Assembly (NCBI GenBank): GCA_964446945.1
Contig: CAYUQO010000004.1
Span: forward strand, 1-64,000
Source: CAIYRG01 sp964446945
Lineage (GTDB): Bacteria; Pseudomonadota; Alphaproteobacteria; Micropepsales; Micropepsaceae
Length of the DNA: 64,000 bases
Reading direction: 5' to 3'
Part shown: positions 33,238-43,004 of the stretch, piece by piece
Layout of the letters: each line of letters opens with the position of its first letter
Numbering within the stretch: the stretch's first letter is position 1
The notes under the pieces: model-generated
The model's input: only the letters and a program-made list of their open reading frames with translations
What the model was told of the DNA's origin: nothing
The model's database searches: none
Program-made: the position numbers and the translations under genes

Positions 33238-34169
33238 CAGAAATACCCTTCGCGCTTTTTCTTTTCCATCGAGGCGCTCTCGTCGTGATCGATGGTGCGT
33301 CCCTGGCGCTCCGAACTGGCTGCGGATTGCAGCTCCTGGATGATTTCCGGCACGCTCGCGGCGGTGGATTCGATTGCGCCGCTCAGCGGATAGCAGCCAA
33401 GGGTGCGAAAACGGACGAGCCGCAACTCAGCCCGCTCGCCGGGTTCGAGCCGCATCCGGCCGTCGTCGACCATGATCCACGAGCCGGCACGGCGAACCAC
33501 CGGCCGCTCTTTAGCAAAATAAAGCGGCACGACCGGAATATTCTCCAGCCGGATGTATTGCCACACATCGAGCTCGGTCCAGTTCGACAATGGAAATACG
33601 CGCATCGATTCGCCGTCCGACAAACGCGTGTTGTAGATGCTCCACAATTCCGGGCGCTGATTTTTCGGATCCCATGCATGGCCCGCGGAGCGGAAGGAAA
33701 ACACGCGCTCTTTGGCCCGGCTCTTTTCTTCGTCGCGGCGCGCACCACCGATCGCGGCATCGAATTGATGCTGGTCCAGCGCCTGGCGCAGCGCTTCGGT
33801 CTTCATCACCTGGGTGTGCAGACTCGAACCGGAGTCGAACGGGTTGATCCCGCGCGCCGCTCCATCGCGATTAACGTGCACGAGGAGCTCGATGCCGAGC
33901 CGCTGTGCCGTCACGTCGCGAAATGCAATCATTTCGCGGAACTTCCAGGTAGTATCGATGTGGAGCACAGAGAATGGCGGCTTGGCCGGATAAAACGCCT
34001 TCATCGCGAGATGAAGCAGCACCGACGAATCCTTGCCAATTGAATACAGCAGCACCGGATTGCGAAATTCCGCCGCGACTTCCCGGAAGATCCGGATCGC
34101 TTCGGATTCCAGGCGCTGCAAATGCGTCAGGCGCGGAACGGATTCAGCAGCCGGTCGAACACATTTCAT
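33237..34169 (-). CDS. cysD: sulfate adenylyltransferase subunit 2 CysD
   Basis: 310-residue PP-loop ATP pyrophosphatase-type subunit of ATP sulfurylase. Motifs: PP-loop region LLYSIGKDSSVLLHLA, FREMIAFRDV, GGARRDEEKSRAKERVFSFR, and the C-terminal EKKKREGYF. It works with CysN (next gene, overlapping by one base). ATG 34169 was chosen; a GTG four codons upstream is also possible. Located just before a region with decayed genes. Confidence 0.95.
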   Translation of the reverse strand: MKCVRPAAESVPRLTHLQRLESEAIRIFREVAAEFRNPVLLYSIGKDSSVLLHLAMKAFYPAKPPFSVLHIDTTWKFREMIAFRDVTAQRLGIELLVHVNRDGAARGINPFDSGSSLHTQVMKTEALRQALDQHQFDAAIGGARRDEEKSRAKERVFSFRSAGHAWDPKNQRPELWSIYNTRLSDGESMRVFPLSNWTELDVWQYIRLENIPVVPLYFAKERPVVRRAGSWIMVDDGRMRLEPGERAELRLVRFRTLGCYPLSGAIESTAASVPEIIQELQSAASSERQGRTIDHDESASMEKKKREGYF

Positions 34170-34320
34170 AGAATCTTTCACGCCCCACCCATTAGTTCAC
34201 TTTGGACTACTGGCTTCCGCTATGGAAGCATTTCCACGATATTGTCGCGCCCACGCTTTTGCTATCGGCCGCTACGCAGCTTTCTGATTCGCGACTGAAC
34301 CCGGCACATTGGCTCCGCGC

Positions 34321-35426
34321 TCAAGGATCGCCTTGCTCCAAAACACGAACAACGGCATCGCCAATTTGCAAGGAGGCCGTCAATCCTGGACTTTCGATAC
34401 CGAACAGATTTACGAGTCCGGGAATCCCATGAGCGGCCGGGCCGATGCAAAATCCGAGGCGGGCTCGTTTGGGCCACTGATCTTCGGTCGAATTCCGGAG
34501 TAAGCCGGCTCGAGGGAGCCATCGGGGAAGCCGGGCCAGTAACGGCGGATCGCGGCATAAAATTCGAAGCCCGACCAGGGTCGACGTCGTAAAATTCTTG
34601 CTTCACCCACTCAGGTCAGGTCCGAAGCGGGCTCGCCCGCTCAAATCAAGCGTAAGATGGACACCGAGACCGCTATCGTCTGGAACCGGGTAGATCAGCC
34701 TTGAAAACGGGGAGCGGCCCCGCACCTGAAGTAGCTCCCTTTGCACAAATACGCATGCGGTATTGTGTCTTCAGGGATGCCGTCGATCGAGCGTGCGACA
34801 AGCGGGGCATATAGTCCTGCGGCATTGATGAGCAACCGACACTCCAGTTGCATTGGGTGGGGCCCGCCCACTGAGAGGCGAAATCCCCGTTCAGTAACGA
34901 AACCATTCTCGACGGGAGCCTGAAAAGCGATCACGCCACCCGCCGCCTCCAATTCGCCTTGGTAAGCGAGCATCAGCGCGTGGCTGTCAATGATTCCCGT
35001 TTCCGGCGAGTGGAGGGCACCCTCGGCACGGAGCTCCGGCTCCATTGCCCTCGCTTGTTCACGAGATAACATCGTCAGTTCTACACCATTGGCGGCGGCT
35101 TGAACCCGAATTGCTTCCAGCCGTTCGCTTTGTTCGTCAGTGCTGGCAACAATCAGTTTGCCTGGCTTCGCGATTGTGACGTGGTGGCGATGGCAGTAGT
35201 CGTACAGCGCAATACGGCCTGAAACACAGAGGCGCGCCTTGAGGCTTCCTTTCGGATAATAAATTCCTGCGTGCACAACCTCGCTGTTACGGGATGAAGT
35301 TGAGGTGCCGATCCCGCCGGCCTTTTCGAGGACCAGTACGTCGCGGCCTGATTTTGCCAACGCCCGCGCCGCCGCCAGGCCGACCACTCCCGCGCCCAGC
35401 ACAATCGCCTCAATACGCTCAGCCAC
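34321..35426 (-). pseudogene. lhgO: L-2-hydroxyglutarate oxidase-like gene, frameshifted
   Basis: The intact first 243 codons (GTG start) encode the FAD-binding DAO domain (IVLGAGVVGLAAARALAKSG, SSRNSEVVHAGIYYPKGSLK), then stop at 34695 after SYFRCGAAPRFQG. The family sequence continues in other frames: FSRLIYPVPDDSGLGVHLTL, then EWVKQEFYDVDPGR, then FYAAIRRYWPGFPDGSLEPA, then HGIPGLVNLFGIESPGLTAS ending VLEQGDP at 34321. At least four frame changes lie between about 34710 and 34430. Homology is kept along the full length, so decay is recent or the local sequence contains indel errors. The intact enzyme oxidises L-2-hydroxyglutarate at the membrane. Confidence 0.88.
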
Positions 35427-35673
35427 GATTCGATCTCAACAAAAGCATCCGCGGGGCGAGGTCATGACACGTCATGCAATTTCGAACCGCTCCGGCGTGG
35501 TGCAGCCGCAAATAATGCGACGACAATTCTTTTAACATTGTGTGCAGTAGCATTGATCTGGGTGCAGAAGGAGTGGTGAAACTGAAGCCGAGGAATGGAT
35601 TGCGCGGCAGCTTGGTCCGTGTTTTTAGAGTTGCGTACGGGCTTGTGCTTTCCCGCCTCCCGACCCGCTCCTT

Positions 35674-36343
35674 ATGCCACTTCACGCGCTTTACACGTTT
35701 TCAGGTTTTATTGTCGGCTTGATTGTTGGTCTGACCGGCGTAGGGGCGGTTCGCTGATGACGCCGGTTTTGATCCTCGTGTTTGGCATGCATCCGGCTGC
35801 GGCGGTAGGTACTGATATACTGTTTGCATCCGTCACAAACTCTGCGGGCAGCATCGTGCACGGTTTCAACGATACCGTTGAGTGGCGCGTCGTTGCGCGT
35901 CTTGCTGCGGGTAGTATTCCAGTGACTATTTTGACTTTGATTCTGTTCGCGAGGGTTGGCTCAAATACGGCCAGCACGAATTTGCTTGTTACATGGCTTC
36001 TTGGAATCGGTCTGTGTGTGACTGCCGGAATATTAACTTTACGCACACAGATCGAAACCATCATCAGCACAGGTTGGAGCAACACTACGACAGGCAAAAC
36101 GGTCGCCGCGACCGTTTTGACGGGAGCGAGACTTGGTTACTGGTTTCCGTTTCATCGCTCGGCGCCGGGATTGGACATTGGGTGTTGGGGCTGTCCTCCT
36201 TGCCGGTATTATTTCTAATGTTGGCGGATTCAATTCCCGGCATCGTTATCGGAAGCTATAGTGCGTCCCGGTTTCCTGATCGCACCTTGCGCTATATTCT
36301 CGCCGGCACGCTTCTGATCGTGGGAGGCCGACTCGTATTTTAG
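35674..36343 (+). pseudogene. TauE/SafE sulfite exporter family permease, frameshifted and deleted
   Basis: Begins MPLHALYTFSGFIVGLIVG then breaks at the family motif GLTGVGGGSLMTP: the first frame runs into a stop near 35757, and the family sequence goes on in another frame (SLMTPVLILVFGMHPAAAVG). A second frame change is near 36135 at LTGARLG. The tail VSVSSLGAG joins directly to IGHWVLGLSSLPVLF, so about 35 residues of the usual membrane region between them appear to be missing. The end PGIVIGSYSASRFPDRTLRY is family-like. Internal loss of sequence argues for true decay. Confidence 0.85.
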
Positions 36344-36364
36344 GCGGCGGAATCAGGGGGAGGC

Positions 36365-37354
36365 ATGAGAATCTTAATTACCGGGACGGCAGGTTTCATA
36401 GGATACCACGCAGCTGCCGCCCTGCTGCAGAGCGGCCACACGATCAAAGGCATTGATTCCCTCAACTCGTATTACGATCCGCGCCTTAAACAGGCGCGGC
36501 TGGAGCAATTGAGTCGGTACGAAAATTTCACCTTTGAGCACGCCGATACTGCAGACGCCGGAGCGCTTACCAAGGCTGCGGGAAGCCAAAGATATGATGT
36601 CATATTGCATTTGGCCGCCCAGGCTGGCGTACGCCACGCGCTCGCTGATCCCGATGCGTATACTCAGTCCAACCTTGTCGGCCAGGCCAACGTTCTGGAA
36701 TTGGCGCGGCACATGCAGGGGCTTCAACACCTGGTCTATGCGTCATCAAGTTCCGTGTATGGAAACGACACCAGACCGCCCTTTTCCGAAACTGCACGTG
36801 CTGACCGCCCTATCTCCTATTACGGGGCGACAAAGCGGGCGGCCGAATTAATGACTCATTCCTATTCAGAACTCTTCGGATTACGGGCAACCGGGCTACG
36901 CTTTTTCACGGTATACGGTCCATGGGGCCGTCCCGACATGGCATATTGGATGTTCACCGACGCAATTCTCAACGGCAAGGCCATCAAGCTCTTCGGAGAT
37001 GGTCAGTTGAGGCGGGATTTCACCTGGATCGGCGACATCGTGCCCGCAATTTTAGCTGTGTTGGGACGGCCGCCTGTGGGAAGCGGACAAGCCCCACATC
37101 AAATCTATAATCTCGGGAATAGTAAGCCGGAGAACGTCAACGCGCTGGTGTACTGGATCGAGCAGGCGATAGGCCGATCCGCGAGAGTCGGATATGCGCC
37201 CGGACCTGCTGGCGATGTACGGGAAACCTATGCCGACATCACGTTGGCGAAGCGCGATTTAGGCTTCAATCCCCGCACGACGCTCGAACAGGGAATTGGC
37301 GAATTCGTGCGCTGGTTTCGCCAGACCTGGCTCCCTAAACGATTGCTCGCGTAG
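36365..37354 (+). CDS. NAD-dependent epimerase, UDP-glucuronate 4-epimerase-like
   Basis: 329-residue extended short-chain dehydrogenase. The NAD-binding motif GTAGFIG is at residues 7-13, the catalytic Ser/Tyr/Lys in SSSSVYG and YYGATK. The sequence around DSLNSYYDPRLKQARLEQL and the TVYGPWGRPDMA motif are typical of UDP-glucuronate/UDP-galacturonate epimerases of capsule loci. It starts the polysaccharide island and lies just after the decayed TauE gene. Confidence 0.9.
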   Translation: MRILITGTAGFIGYHAAAALLQSGHTIKGIDSLNSYYDPRLKQARLEQLSRYENFTFEHADTADAGALTKAAGSQRYDVILHLAAQAGVRHALADPDAYTQSNLVGQANVLELARHMQGLQHLVYASSSSVYGNDTRPPFSETARADRPISYYGATKRAAELMTHSYSELFGLRATGLRFFTVYGPWGRPDMAYWMFTDAILNGKAIKLFGDGQLRRDFTWIGDIVPAILAVLGRPPVGSGQAPHQIYNLGNSKPENVNALVYWIEQAIGRSARVGYAPGPAGDVRETYADITLAKRDLGFNPRTTLEQGIGEFVRWFRQTWLPKRLLA

Positions 37355-37642
37355 CTCTGCAGGCAGAGGACTCAGTCTTGATGGCGGCCGTATGCAAGAG
37401 GCCGGAAATACCTCCCTCGAACCTGAACGAAGCCTCGGCACACCTCGTGTGATTCGGGGCAGCGCTGGACGCGCGACACCGAGGCTGGTTCGCTTGGGCC
37501 GGGGCGACTACGCGACCGTGCTGACGGCAACCCTTAGGCGTGCCTATTCCAGACCGCTCGACACGAACTACCGGCCCAGCAACCACTCATTGGCCGCAGG
37601 AATTGGCTGCAGATTCGTAGGTGTTAGCTGCGAAAAGCGAGC

Positions 37643-37981
37643 CTAGCCGCCGCCAGTCGTAGTGGTGACAGCAGTGGTAACGCCGCTCGTTGCTGCATGT
37701 GCTTTGGTAAAGGCACCCATGATTGCGGCAATCGCAACCCCCATGCCCGCGACGCCCAGCAAGACGACAGGGCCACAAATCCCATCAATATCGTACCCAC
37801 ACGACAATGTATCCACAACCGTGCCTTGGGCTGGCGACACAACGACCGGCCCGCCCGGGGCAAGTGGGCCCGTCTGAACAGACGGGGTGGCGCTGACGCT
37901 GGCCGTATCGGAGGCAATTGCAGAGACTGAACTGGTAACCATCGCGGCGCTGATGATTATGGACGTAATAGCTTTTTTCAT
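37643..37981 (-). CDS. small exported Ala/Thr-rich protein, unknown
   Basis: 112-residue protein with a signal peptide (MKKAITSIIISAAMVTSSVS, cleaved near IAS-DTA). A central pair of cysteines (SCGYDIDGICG) is followed by one hydrophobic helix (VVLLGVAGMGVAIAAIMGAF) and a Thr/Gly-rich tail ending TTTTGGG. GCGGGGAAAAA precedes the ATG as ribosome-binding site. I do not recognise a family. Similar small proteins occur in exopolysaccharide loci of rhizobia but no function can be assigned. Confidence 0.65.
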   Translation of the reverse strand: MKKAITSIIISAAMVTSSVSAIASDTASVSATPSVQTGPLAPGGPVVVSPAQGTVVDTLSCGYDIDGICGPVVLLGVAGMGVAIAAIMGAFTKAHAATSGVTTAVTTTTGGG

Positions 37982-38836
37982 TTTTTCCCCGCTCGTTCGG
38001 TCCAAGTCTAATACAGGGAACTTGGCTTCAACGCAACAGTTTATCGGTTCCGTCGATCGGGGGGCGCCAGGCCAGCGACATTTTTGCGACACCCAAGCCG
38101 CTGTGTGAACATGCATTTTGCAATTGAAGAACTTACGGCGCATTCGGGCTGAAGCGACAGGGGCGGGTCGTGCTACTCTGATCGCCCGCAGGCGAACTGC
38201 GCTTATTCGCGCGAAGGTCCCGCAGCCGAATCGGCAAACATTTACCGGTTTCGTTCCCTGCCCAGCGTCCGCCCATTCACATTCGAAAGCCTAAACCACC
38301 GTCGGCAAAGATACTTTCGGCAGTCGTACTCCTCGCTGCGCACCGGCAGCAATGCGGGGGGAGGAGTGTCAGCTCTGCGTCGAATCACGGTCATCAGATT
38401 CGCCGCATGAATGGCTTTCGCTGCGGAATTGATTTAATATCCAACTACTTCACTTCCTCAGAACCGAGTTGGACGCGCGCTATTGTTGCGCCCATCCAGG
38501 TGCGCCGAGGCTACCTTTCGCGAAGATCCGCCGAGCGCCTGTTGAGCGCGCCCCTTTCGGCAGAAACAGGCATTCGCCCGGACTGCGACGACAGCCACTC
38601 TGTTGCTGCTGGCGGATATTGATTTTCTGTGAGCGCGGGTTGGGATGCGCGCGCGACACGCGAACTCATGCGGTAACCGACGACATTGGCTGCCGCCGCC
38701 CTTCCTCCGTCGCTTGGTAGCATATGTATTTGCGGCTAAGCATCAAACATTTGGATTTTCGGCGATTGCCACTTGGTTTCTTCCATGCAAGCCGAACTCT
38801 TGCTAGAGAAAAATTGGAGCTCAATGGCCAACCAGT
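37982..38836. other. gene-poor region upstream of rmlB-like gene
   Basis: About 850 bases with no convincing coding sequence. Open frames here lack ribosome-binding sites and any recognisable protein pattern. A possible hairpin has outer arms ACTCCTC (38328-38334) and GAGGAGT (38361-38367) with an inner GCTGC/GCAGC. The stretch from about 38400 is more AT-rich and may hold the promoter of the rmlB-like gene. No tRNA, IS end or repeat array was seen. Confidence 0.45.
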
Positions 38837-39970
38837 ATGACGCCTGGCAGGACCAACAGTAATGACTCAGCGCTGCGGCACCGGAAAATTCTGGTGACAG
38901 GCGGATGCGGCTTCATTGGCTCGGCGCTTGTACGGCATCTCGTCGGGTGCCGTGACGCAGAAGTTCTCAACATCGACAAGCTGACTTATGCAGGTGACCG
39001 GGCGACGGTTGCCGAAGTGGAACGCTTTGCGAGATATCGATATGAACGCGCAGATATCTGTGATGCGGCGACGATAGCGGAGGCATTTGGCCGGTTCGAA
39101 CCAGATGCTGTTGTGCATCTTGCCGCCGAAAGTCATGTCGATCGTTCGATCGACGGGCCCGCGGAATTTATTCATACGAACGTGCTCGGGACTTTTACAC
39201 TGCTCGAGGCCGCCCTCAACTGGTACCGCACGCGCAGTTCAGACGAACAAGAACGATTTCGGTTTCTGCATGTGTCAACGGACGAGGTTTATGGAGCGCT
39301 CTCGCAGCAGGACGGTGCATTCACCGAGCGGTCGCAATATCAGCCGAATTCTCCTTATGCCGCGAGCAAGGCGAGCGCCGACCACCTCGTCAGAGCATGG
39401 GGCAGGACCTTCGGGCTGCCGGTTATCATCAGCAATTGCTCGAACAATTACGGGCCGTTCCAGTATCCCGAAAAAATGATCCCGACGCTGGTCCTTTGCG
39501 GTATGCACCGCGCGCGGATGCCGGTTTACGGCACAGGCGAGAACATCCGGGATTGGTTATTTGTTGAAGATCACGTTTCCGCCCTTGAGTGGCTTCTGGC
39601 TCGCGGCAGACCGGGGGAAACCTATCTCGTTGGGGGCGGCGGCGAAATGCGTAACATTGATCTCGCCAGGAATATATGCGCGATTCTGGATGACTTGCGG
39701 CCGCTGGATGGAGCCCGGCATGAGATGCTCATCCAGTTTGTCGATGACCGCCCGGGTCATGATCTGCGGTACGCAGTTGACAGCAGCAAAATCAGGTCCG
39801 AACTCGGTTGGGCGCCACAGGTGAGCTTTTCGACAGGCCTGCGAAGGACCATCCAATGGTACATTGATCACGAGTCCTGGTGCCACAGTCGATTGGCCAA
39901 TCGTCCCATCGGTGAGCGATTGGGTCGTGCTAACGCTACTGGGTCGCGCAAAATTGGCGGCTTGGCGTAG
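38837..39970 (+). CDS. rmlB: dTDP-glucose 4,6-dehydratase RmlB-like
   Basis: 377-residue NAD-dependent dehydratase that converts dTDP-glucose to dTDP-4-keto-6-deoxyglucose. NAD motif GGCGFIG (about residues 22-28); HVSTDEVYG with the Asp-Glu pair typical of 4,6-dehydratases; catalytic YAASK; SNNYGPFQYPEKMIPT. No rmlA, rmlC or rmlD is in the window, so the keto sugar may be used by another pathway or the genes lie elsewhere. The C-terminal 30 residues (NRPIGERLGRANATG) extend beyond the usual end. Confidence 0.92.
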   Translation: MTPGRTNSNDSALRHRKILVTGGCGFIGSALVRHLVGCRDAEVLNIDKLTYAGDRATVAEVERFARYRYERADICDAATIAEAFGRFEPDAVVHLAAESHVDRSIDGPAEFIHTNVLGTFTLLEAALNWYRTRSSDEQERFRFLHVSTDEVYGALSQQDGAFTERSQYQPNSPYAASKASADHLVRAWGRTFGLPVIISNCSNNYGPFQYPEKMIPTLVLCGMHRARMPVYGTGENIRDWLFVEDHVSALEWLLARGRPGETYLVGGGGEMRNIDLARNICAILDDLRPLDGARHEMLIQFVDDRPGHDLRYAVDSSKIRSELGWAPQVSFSTGLRRTIQWYIDHESWCHSRLANRPIGERLGRANATGSRKIGGLA

Positions 39971-40014
39971 ATCGGATTCAACTGGAATCGTTGACGGCTC
40001 GCCTGCACGGAATC

Positions 40015-40980
40015 TTAGGCACTGATATTCGGCTCCTGCTTCAGCAGCGCATCGAAATAGGCGACGGTCTGCCTGAGACCCTGATCGAGCTTTACTTTCG
40101 GCTGCCAGCCCAGCAGCTCCTTCGCGCGGGAGATATCCGGCTGTCGCTGTCTCGGATCATCCTGTGGGAGCGGCAAATATTCAATTTTTGAGCGCGAACC
40201 TGTCAGGTCGATCACGTGTTCGGCCAGATGGCGAATTGTGAATTCGCCGGGATTACCGAGATTGATCGGACCCGTGATCGAGTCCCGCGAATCCATCAGG
40301 CGGATAAGCCCGTCAACCAGATCATCGACGAAGCAAAACGACCGTGTCTGGCTCCCATCGCCATAGATCGTGATCGGCTGGCCCTTCAACGCCTGAACGA
40401 TGAAATTTGAGACCACGCGCCCATCGTTCGGGTGCATTCGTGGTCCGTAAGTATTGAAGATGCGCGCGACCTTGATCAGCAGGCGGTGCTGCCGGTGGTA
40501 ATCGAAGAACAACGTCTCGGCGCAGCGTTTGCCTTCGTCATAACACGCACGCGGCCCGATTGAATTTACGTTTCCCCAATACTCTTCTGGCTGGGGATGA
40601 ATGGATGGATCGCCGTAGACCTCGCTGGTCGATGCCTGAAGTATCCGCGCTTTAACGCGCTTCGCGAGGCCGAGCATGTTGATGGCACCATGCACTGCCG
40701 TCTTCGTGGTTTGCACCGGATCCCGCTGATAATGGATCGGCGACGCGGGACAAGCCAGATTGTAAATCTGGTCGACCTCTACATAGAGCGGAAACGTCAC
40801 ATCGTGACGCATCAGTTCAAACCGCTTGTTGTCTCTCAGGTGGTCGATGTTACGTCTTGCCCCAGTATAGAAGTTATCTACGCAGAGGACATCGTGGCCG
40901 CGCGCGAGCATCACCTCGCAAAGGAACGAGCCAATGAATCCTGCTCCACCTGTCACCAGAATACGCCGCGTTTGCTGCAT
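40015..40980 (-). CDS. UDP-glucuronate decarboxylase (UDP-xylose synthase)
   Basis: 321-residue extended SDR of the UXS type. It oxidises and decarboxylates UDP-glucuronic acid to UDP-xylose. NAD motif GGAGFIGSFLCE; the signature YNLACPASPIHYQ; catalytic YDEGK; the R/S active-site region RIFNTYGPRMHPNDGRVVSN. The ATG preceded by GAAGGGAAA gives the normal length. It is downstream of the NusG-like gene in the same direction, and convergent with the rmlB-like gene. Confidence 0.94.
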   Translation of the reverse strand: MQQTRRILVTGGAGFIGSFLCEVMLARGHDVLCVDNFYTGARRNIDHLRDNKRFELMRHDVTFPLYVEVDQIYNLACPASPIHYQRDPVQTTKTAVHGAINMLGLAKRVKARILQASTSEVYGDPSIHPQPEEYWGNVNSIGPRACYDEGKRCAETLFFDYHRQHRLLIKVARIFNTYGPRMHPNDGRVVSNFIVQALKGQPITIYGDGSQTRSFCFVDDLVDGLIRLMDSRDSITGPINLGNPGEFTIRHLAEHVIDLTGSRSKIEYLPLPQDDPRQRQPDISRAKELLGWQPKVKLDQGLRQTVAYFDALLKQEPNISA

Positions 40981-41032
40981 TTTCCCTTCGCAATTACCGA
41001 TGTCAGCCGAGGTATGGCTGACCGTCCGTACG

Positions 41033-41584
41033 CTATACGTCCAATTCTGACGGAATAAGCAGATGCCGGTCCACCAGAACCGGAACGCGCCCGCCCATAA
41101 TGTCCAGAAGAACGCGGACACGCTGCGAATCATCGAGGCGCTCAAGCTCGCCGATCAGATCCGCGAACGGTCCCGCGAGAATTCGCACCCGCTGCCCTTC
41201 CGATAAATCGCAGCCCTGGATCAATACGCCGCGTTCGTCACAGGCCTGACGCAACGCCTCGACTACTCCAATGGGAGCCGGGGCTGGCATCTCACCGCGC
41301 ATCACAACGCGGGCAACGCCATACGTCCCGTTGATGCTGCGCCACCTTTCTCGCGAAAGATCGAGGTGCACAAAAAGATAATTCGGGAAAAACGGCACAA
41401 AGACCGTATCGAGCTTGCGCGCGTGCCGGCGCGTCTTCATGCGCCGGGGCAAGAACACTGAATACGATTGATTCTCGAGATGCGCGAGCGCCGCAGCTTC
41501 CCGATGGGCAAGGCATTGTACGGCGTACCATCGCCGTTCACACAGCTCTTGCGATTGTATCCCGCCGGCCGATTCGTCCGTCAT
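41033..41584 (-). CDS. NusG/RfaH-like transcription antitermination protein
   Basis: 183-residue specialised NusG paralogue. The NGN domain (about residues 17-110) begins WYAVQCLAHREAAALAHL, with FVPFFPNYLFVHLDLSRERW; the KOW part is SEGQRVRILAGPFADLIGEL. Such paralogues bind RNA polymerase and allow read-through of long polysaccharide operons. It is the likely first gene of a transcript with the UDP-glucuronate decarboxylase and sits inside the glycan island. The ATG is preceded by GTGAGGGG. No ops or JUMPStart element was recognised nearby. Confidence 0.88.
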   Translation of the reverse strand: MTDESAGGIQSQELCERRWYAVQCLAHREAAALAHLENQSYSVFLPRRMKTRRHARKLDTVFVPFFPNYLFVHLDLSRERWRSINGTYGVARVVMRGEMPAPAPIGVVEALRQACDERGVLIQGCDLSEGQRVRILAGPFADLIGELERLDDSQRVRVLLDIMGGRVPVLVDRHLLIPSELDV

Positions 41585-41854
41585 CCCCTCACGCCCGCTC
41601 ACCCATGATGGATCATTAGCAGGAAAGCTCCAGTTCCTGTACGGCAAAAACATTCACGGCCCGAACGATCTTGCGACATGCGACCCCCGTCAACTATTGC
41701 GATTCCGAATTTGAGCTGCCGGACGCGTCAGCACGGCAATTGGGCGACTATAATTTTATGGCGCCATGGGATAAGGCCTGCTCAATTAAGAGGAGGCTGA
41801 GCCGCTCGACGGTACCGTTATTTATCGACGCTAACGGCGCCGCGGTTCCCCGCA

Positions 41855-42684
41855 TTACGGACGCGCTGACGAAACAGCGCGAGTGACCTGGAACAATCCA
41901 ACCAGCTCGTCGCCCTGAAACCGGCTGAACCGCTGCCACAAAGCTACCGGGAATTTGGCGGCTGTCATCCAGACGTTGCGGCCCCGGAACGGCAAAAAAC
42001 CATAAGATTCCAGCCTAAGCGGCTCAAAGCCGGAAACCGCGAAAAGCCGCGTCAGCGCGCGCCGATCAAAGTACCAGACATGCTGCAGCGGGATAAAGCC
42101 GCTCCACGAATGGCGCAGAAACAGCCGCACGATGACTGAGCCGTAATTAGGTACCAGAACACATATCGTGCCGCCGTCGGACAGGTATTCCGCTAGGGTC
42201 CGCAGCAGCTCGGCCGGGTCGACGATATGCTCGAGTAAGTGACTCAACAGCACAAGATCGAACTTGCTGCCGCCGGGAATGGCCGCCAGATCTTCCACCA
42301 CCTGAACGCCCAGGGTTTGCCTCACGAACTCCGCAGTCGTTGGATTGCGTTCACAGCCGGTCACGTTCCAGCCCTGCTGCATAAATGCGTGCAGCCCGTA
42401 GCCGGCGCCGCAGCCGACCTCGAGCAACCGACCCGTCTGCACGCCAAGACGGCCTAACCGCTGGGCCAGTAGCCCGAAACGCTGCGCCGCCAATCTGAAA
42501 CCTTCGGGGCCCCCGGCGGTCCGCCGATGTCGCGATCGTAAAGCCGCGCGAGATCCTCCGCAGTCGGAGTGTCGCTCGACCGAAATGCGCCACACGATGC
42601 ACAGCAGCAGATTTCAACTGGCCCGAGATGGCTGCTGTGAACGGCAAAGCGGGAAAAATCGTGTGATCCGCAAAAACAATTCAT
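41855..42684 (-). pseudogene. zinc-ribbon SAM methyltransferase, one frame change
   Basis: The N-terminal part (MNCFCGSHDFSRF, then CCCASCGAFRSSDTPTAEDL) is a Cys-x2-Cys metal-binding segment common in sugar-modifying methyltransferases. The rest, in another frame, gives FRLAAQRFGLLAQRLGRL, motif I LLEVGCGAGYGLHAFMQQGW, LSHLLEHIVDP and a C-terminal QHVWYFDRRALTRLFAVSGF. The frame switches near 42490-42530 within a run of Gly/Pro codons (GGGGCCCCC in the sequence). Apart from this single indel the gene is complete, so it may be an assembly error or a recent mutation. Confidence 0.78.
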
Positions 42685-43004
42685 TCGGAACCGTTTTGCC
42701 GCGCCGCCGGCGCGTTTGCCAAAAGTTCGTATCGATGTCATAAGAAATTATCTCACGCGGTATCGCTTTTTTTAATACCGGTAGGGTGTTAACGCCATGG
42801 GTGTGTGTTGGGGCGACAATCACGCGGCTGGTACAGCGGCTGGGTTTCAAGCAGGCCAAGCTTTGGCTGAGGTTTGGACTCGTTCATGGTAAAGGCTGAG
42901 GTCGGAACCCGCAGCCGCCGGCATCGTTTCCCCTCTGCGTCTTTGTGAACGGCCTGCCCTTTGCAGGCTCCGTAACGCCAAGATCAAAGCGAAAGGAACG
43001 GGGC
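42685..43004. other. intergenic region upstream of two divergent genes
   Basis: About 320 bases between the methyltransferase start and the start of the Tyr-rich exported protein. No convincing gene or RNA was recognised. It contains an AT-rich patch around 42740-42785 that may hold promoters. Confidence 0.4.

Noticed and set aside
35427..35673. Possible gene between the two decayed genes
   Set aside because: Only short open frames without ribosome-binding sites; probably promoter remnants.
37296..37646. Plus-strand 116-codon frame after the epimerase
   Set aside because: Overlaps the epimerase end and a region with no ribosome-binding site; low-complexity Arg-rich product.
38328..38367. 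Hairpin in the gap before rmlB as a small RNA
   Set aside because: Arms are short and the loop large; no promoter or terminator brackets it.
38407..38622. 71-codon open frame in the long gap
   Set aside because: No ribosome-binding site and no recognisable pattern.
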